Positions 6,969-9,626 of a stretch of DNA of 9,626 nt are shown here, piece after piece. Origin of the DNA: Rickettsiales bacterium (GTDB lineage Bacteria; Pseudomonadota; Alphaproteobacteria; Rickettsiales; UBA998); assembly GCA_019749855.1 (NCBI GenBank), contig JAIEPI010000105.1:1-9626 (forward strand), read 5' to 3'. The notes under the pieces are model-generated. The model ran no database searches, was not told where the DNA came from, and saw only the letters and a program-made list of their open reading frames with translations. Each line of letters begins with the position of its first letter. Within the stretch, counting starts at the first letter, position 1. The position numbers and the translations under genes are program-made.

Positions 6969-6973
6969 CTCCT
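6969..6973 (-). promoter_or_regulatory. cheW ribosome binding site overlapping the cheA stop codon
   Basis: AGGAG is formed partly from the cheA TAG stop (6972-6974) and sits 6 nt before the cheW ATG. The arrangement suggests that ribosomes ending cheA reinitiate on cheW. Confidence 0.7.
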
Positions 6974-8975
6974 ATGCGGCTTGTTCGTCGACTTGTTCCT
7001 CTAGGTGAGGCGTATGAATGGCTTTTAAACCGGCAACATCCAAAATCAGTGAGACTTTTCCGTCACCCAGAATCGTCGCACCTGAGATACCCGGCATGGG
7101 ATCGGCGTTGGCCTCAAGCGACTTAATCACCACCTGCTGCTGCCCCACCAGCTCATCCACCACCAGCCCCAGTTTTTCCTGACCGCTTTCGATCAGCACA
7201 ATCAATGCACGGCTGGGATCACGCTCGGCACCACGCACGGCAAACAAACGATGCAGATAGAGCACGGGCACAAACTCGCCCCGAATGTTCATCACATCAT
7301 GATCGCCTGGCACCGCACGTACCTCGCCTGCTTTGGGGCGAAGTGTCTCAATGATGCTGGTTATCGGAATGATGTAGAATTCCGCACCCACCCGCACAAT
7401 CATGCCATCAAGAATGGCGAGTGTCAGTGGCAGGAAAACCGTAAAGGTGGAGCCAAGGCCCGGGCGACTGCGCAAATGTACGGTGCCGCCCATGCTGGCA
7501 ATGTTGCGTTTCACCACGTCCATCCCCACACCGCGGCCGGAAATGTTGGAGACTTTCTCCGCTGTTGAAAACCCTGGCAGAAAAATCAACTGATCGATCT
7601 CGTCATCGCTGAGGGATGCATCGGCGGCCACCAGTCCTTTTTCACGGGCTTTTTGCAAAATTCGCTCTCGGTTGAGACCGGCCCCATCATCGCTGATTTC
7701 AAGCACAATTTTGCCACCCTGATGGTACGCATGCAGACGAATTGTGCCTTGCGCATTCTTGCCTGTCTCTATACGTTTTTGACGATGTTCCACCCCATGA
7801 TCGGCGGCATTACGAATCATGTGGGTCAATGGATCGGCCAGCTGCTCAATGATGGTTTTATCCACTTCGGTATCCTCACCGGTGGTGAGCAAGCGGATGT
7901 CCTTGTCCATCTGCGAGGCAATATCATGCACAATGCGCGGCATGCGCGAGAAGATAGATTTAATCGGCTGCATACGCACCGCCATCACGGCTTCCTGCAG
8001 CTCGCGTGGATGTTGCGCCAATTCATCGACGCCGCGCAATAAATCGGGAAAGCGGTCAATGGGCAAATCACGCGTTTGCGCTTGCAGCATGGCCTGCGTA
8101 ATCACCAGCTCACCGACCATGTTGACCAGACGATCCACCTTTTCCAGATCAACACGAATGGAGCTGACCGCCGCCGAAGCATTGCCTGAGGCTTCTTTGG
8201 TTGCGCCCGATTTACCCGATGCTTTATGCTCAATCTTTTCTTGAGAATCAGCGTGATTTTCTACGATGAGTTCATTGATTTTCAGATCGCATTCATCCTC
8301 AACAAACTCAAAAACCTCCGCAATTACCGCCTGATCTTTTTGTGTTGTAAGCAGCATTTTCCAACGCAGATATGCATGATCCGGCACCAGATGTTCAAGT
8401 GGCGGCAAGGCCGACATATCCGGATAAATCTCCAGCGAGCCCAAGGTAGCCAGTTCTCGCAAAAGCAGCAGCGGATCATTGCCGGTAATAAACAGATTTT
8501 CATGCGGTGAGAAATGAATTTCAAAACGCTTTTCGTCCATACCAGACACAGATTTTGCTAATGTGGCCACCTTCGTGGACTGCCCGCCCTCCATACCGGC
8601 AAGGGCCTTCAGCTCAACCTCTAATTCCAAGCCAAAATCCGCCTCAAGCTCAGTGCCCTCATTGGCGGAGCGCACCAGCGCCGTGACCACATCCACTGAA
8701 CGCAGCAGCGCTTCAATGGCGGCGTGGCTGGCTTCCACGCGCTCTTCCCGCATAGCATCGAGCAGTGTCTCTAAGATATGCGTAAAATGAGTAACGCGAT
8801 CGAAACCAAAGGCACCCGCGCCGCCTTTAATGGAATGCGCACAACGAAAAATAGCGTTTAGCTCATCGGTATTGGCTCCGGATTCGCCCAAACCCAGCAG
8901 TCGCTGCTCCATATCAGCCAGCAGCTCAAAACATTCGGTGACATAGGTTTGACGGAATTGATCGAGCGAGACCAT
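6972..8975 (-). CDS. cheA: CheA, chemotaxis sensor histidine kinase
   Basis: CheA autophosphorylates in response to receptor state and passes phosphate to CheY and CheB. The start at 8975 (ATG overlapping the cheY stop by one base, TGATG) gives 667 residues; a TTG three codons earlier is possible but less likely. The Hpt domain has the phosphorylatable His47 in AHSIKGGAGAFGF. Residues about 150-237 form a response-regulator-binding-like (P2) region, followed by a polar linker at about 240-270. The dimerisation domain begins SSIRVDLEKVDRLVNMVGEL (271-290). The ATPase domain shows the N box HMIRNAADHGVE (385-396), DDGAGLN (429-435) and a GFSTAEKVSNISGRGVGMDV lid and G2 region (about 468-487). 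A CheW-like regulatory domain starts near 520. All domains are intact. It ends with TAG. Confidence 0.97.
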   Translation of the reverse strand: MVSLDQFRQTYVTECFELLADMEQRLLGLGESGANTDELNAIFRCAHSIKGGAGAFGFDRVTHFTHILETLLDAMREERVEASHAAIEALLRSVDVVTALVRSANEGTELEADFGLELEVELKALAGMEGGQSTKVATLAKSVSGMDEKRFEIHFSPHENLFITGNDPLLLLRELATLGSLEIYPDMSALPPLEHLVPDHAYLRWKMLLTTQKDQAVIAEVFEFVEDECDLKINELIVENHADSQEKIEHKASGKSGATKEASGNASAAVSSIRVDLEKVDRLVNMVGELVITQAMLQAQTRDLPIDRFPDLLRGVDELAQHPRELQEAVMAVRMQPIKSIFSRMPRIVHDIASQMDKDIRLLTTGEDTEVDKTIIEQLADPLTHMIRNAADHGVEHRQKRIETGKNAQGTIRLHAYHQGGKIVLEISDDGAGLNRERILQKAREKGLVAADASLSDDEIDQLIFLPGFSTAEKVSNISGRGVGMDVVKRNIASMGGTVHLRSRPGLGSTFTVFLPLTLAILDGMIVRVGAEFYIIPITSIIETLRPKAGEVRAVPGDHDVMNIRGEFVPVLYLHRLFAVRGAERDPSRALIVLIESGQEKLGLVVDELVGQQQVVIKSLEANADPMPGISGATILGDGKVSLILDVAGLKAIHTPHLEEQVDEQAA

Positions 8976-9340
8976 CAGGGGCAAACTTTCCTAACGGTTT
9001 CAATCAGCTTCTCAGGATTAAATGGCTTCACCAGCCAACCGGTAGCACCGGCTTCCTTACCCTGTGTTTTTTTTGTGCCATCACTCTCCGTGGTCAGCAT
9101 GAGAATAGGCGTGAATTTATGCACTGAATCTGCACGCAACGCGCGAATCAGCTCAATCCCATCCATATTAGGCATATTCAGATCGGTAATGATGACATCC
9201 ACTTTACTGGCGCCCAGCACTTTCAGCGCATCGCGCCCATCCTCAGCTTCCATTACCTCAAAGCCAGCGGATTTCAGAGAGAAGGCCACCATTTCGCGCA
9301 TAGTGCGAGAATCATCAACGGTCAGTGCTTTCTTAAGCAT
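8975..9340 (-). CDS. cheY: CheY, single-domain chemotaxis response regulator
   Basis: CheY carries the phosphoryl signal from CheA to the flagellar motor switch. The 121-residue protein is a lone receiver domain with Asp9-Asp10, phosphoacceptor Asp53 in IITDLNMPNMDG, Thr83 in MLTTES and Lys105 in LVKPF. Trp102 occupies the position of the E. coli switch residue Tyr106. The ATG at 9340 overlaps the STAS gene by 8 bp, and AAGGAG (9351-9356) lies 10 nt upstream inside that gene. The stop overlaps the cheA start by one base. No output domain is fused. Because this cheY sits directly before cheA, it is likely the cognate target, but motor binding is inferred. Confidence 0.96.
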   Translation of the reverse strand: MLKKALTVDDSRTMREMVAFSLKSAGFEVMEAEDGRDALKVLGASKVDVIITDLNMPNMDGIELIRALRADSVHKFTPILMLTTESDGTKKTQGKEAGATGWLVKPFNPEKLIETVRKVCP

Positions 9341-9611
9341 GAGAGGTCATCTCCTTGTAAGATTCGTGTAAGCCAAGTGTTGCAAAGGCATTTTGCAGCG
9401 CTTCGCTGGAGCGAATAATTCGCATTTCCTTACCTGCCAATTGGGCGGCGGCATGCGCTGCCAGTAAAAGTTGGATGTAGGCTGTGCTGATACGCTCAAC
9501 GATGGCAGCATCCATTTCGATGCGCGTGCGCTGCAAACCCTGCTGTAGTGACTCATGTGCCAGCGCAATAGCAGAAAGATCGGCTACCGCAGGCATCACG
9601 ATCTCCGCCAT
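9333..9611 (-). CDS. Small STAS-domain protein at the head of the che operon
   Basis: This 92-residue protein resembles STAS-domain (anti-sigma-factor-antagonist-like) proteins that often precede cheY in alphaproteobacterial chemotaxis operons. The recognisable core is VERISTAYIQLLLAAHAAA (about 38-55), corresponding to the usual V-x-x-I-D-(S/T)-x-x-L-Q-L-L-L-A-A block. Thr43 is at the position of the phosphorylated Ser/Thr, but the preceding Asp is replaced by Ser42. KEMRIIRSSEALQNAFATLGL follows and matches the typical C-terminal strand and helix. The ATG at 9611 has only a weak purine-rich leader (about 9617-9624). It is complete and overlaps cheY by 8 bp. Its partner and role are unknown; regulation of CheA or another signalling protein is a guess. 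The operon promoter is not in the window, as only 15 bp lie upstream. Confidence 0.8.
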   Translation of the reverse strand: MAEIVMPAVADLSAIALAHESLQQGLQRTRIEMDAAIVERISTAYIQLLLAAHAAAQLAGKEMRIIRSSEALQNAFATLGLHESYKEMTSHA

Positions 9612-9626
9612 TTCTGTATTCTCTGG

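Overview
The window looks like chromosomal DNA of an alphaproteobacterium. Three things point there: a gene-transfer-agent (GTA) type baseplate/TIM-barrel protein, a CCA-encoding initiator tRNA whose anticodon stem carries A-U at pair 29-41, and a compact STAS-cheY-cheA-cheW-cheR-cheD-cheB chemotaxis operon. I cannot name the genus.

Left region (1-1969, minus strand): a homologue of the GTA tail-fibre/host-specificity protein (ORFg15-like). It starts at 1969 behind a strong Shine-Dalgarno sequence and runs off the left edge. An in-frame amber codon at 932-934 interrupts it just before the conserved YGGTP motif that opens the TIM-barrel domain. The same frame is then open for 310 more codons to the window edge, and these are clearly homologous to that domain. 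The usual upstream GTA neighbours are absent.

Middle region (about 1970-3930): a 185-bp noncoding stretch with one inverted repeat, then tRNA-fMet (plus strand) with a T-run behind it. Next is a four-repeat integral membrane protein of the DUF347/COG4705 type (minus strand). It is divergent from a chlorite-dismutase-family haem protein with a Tat signal peptide (plus strand). The two share a 218-bp AT-rich intergenic region. The haem protein also has a well-placed internal start that would give a leaderless cytoplasmic form.

Right region (3935-9611, all minus strand, so read right to left): STAS protein, CheY, CheA, CheW, CheR, CheD, CheB. Each gene overlaps the next or is separated from it by at most 9 bp, which implies one transcript and translational coupling. 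CheA phosphorylates CheY and CheB, CheW couples CheA to receptors, CheR and CheB adjust receptor methylation, and CheD deamidates receptors. The promoter must lie upstream of 9626. No receptor gene or CheZ/CheX-type phosphatase is visible. CheB converges on the haem protein gene with a 10-bp gap.

Most of the window is conventional. The observations most worth checking are the amber codon in the GTA gene, the isolation of that gene, the possible two start sites of the haem protein, and an altered SAM-binding motif in CheR. I see no clear evidence for a wholly new system.
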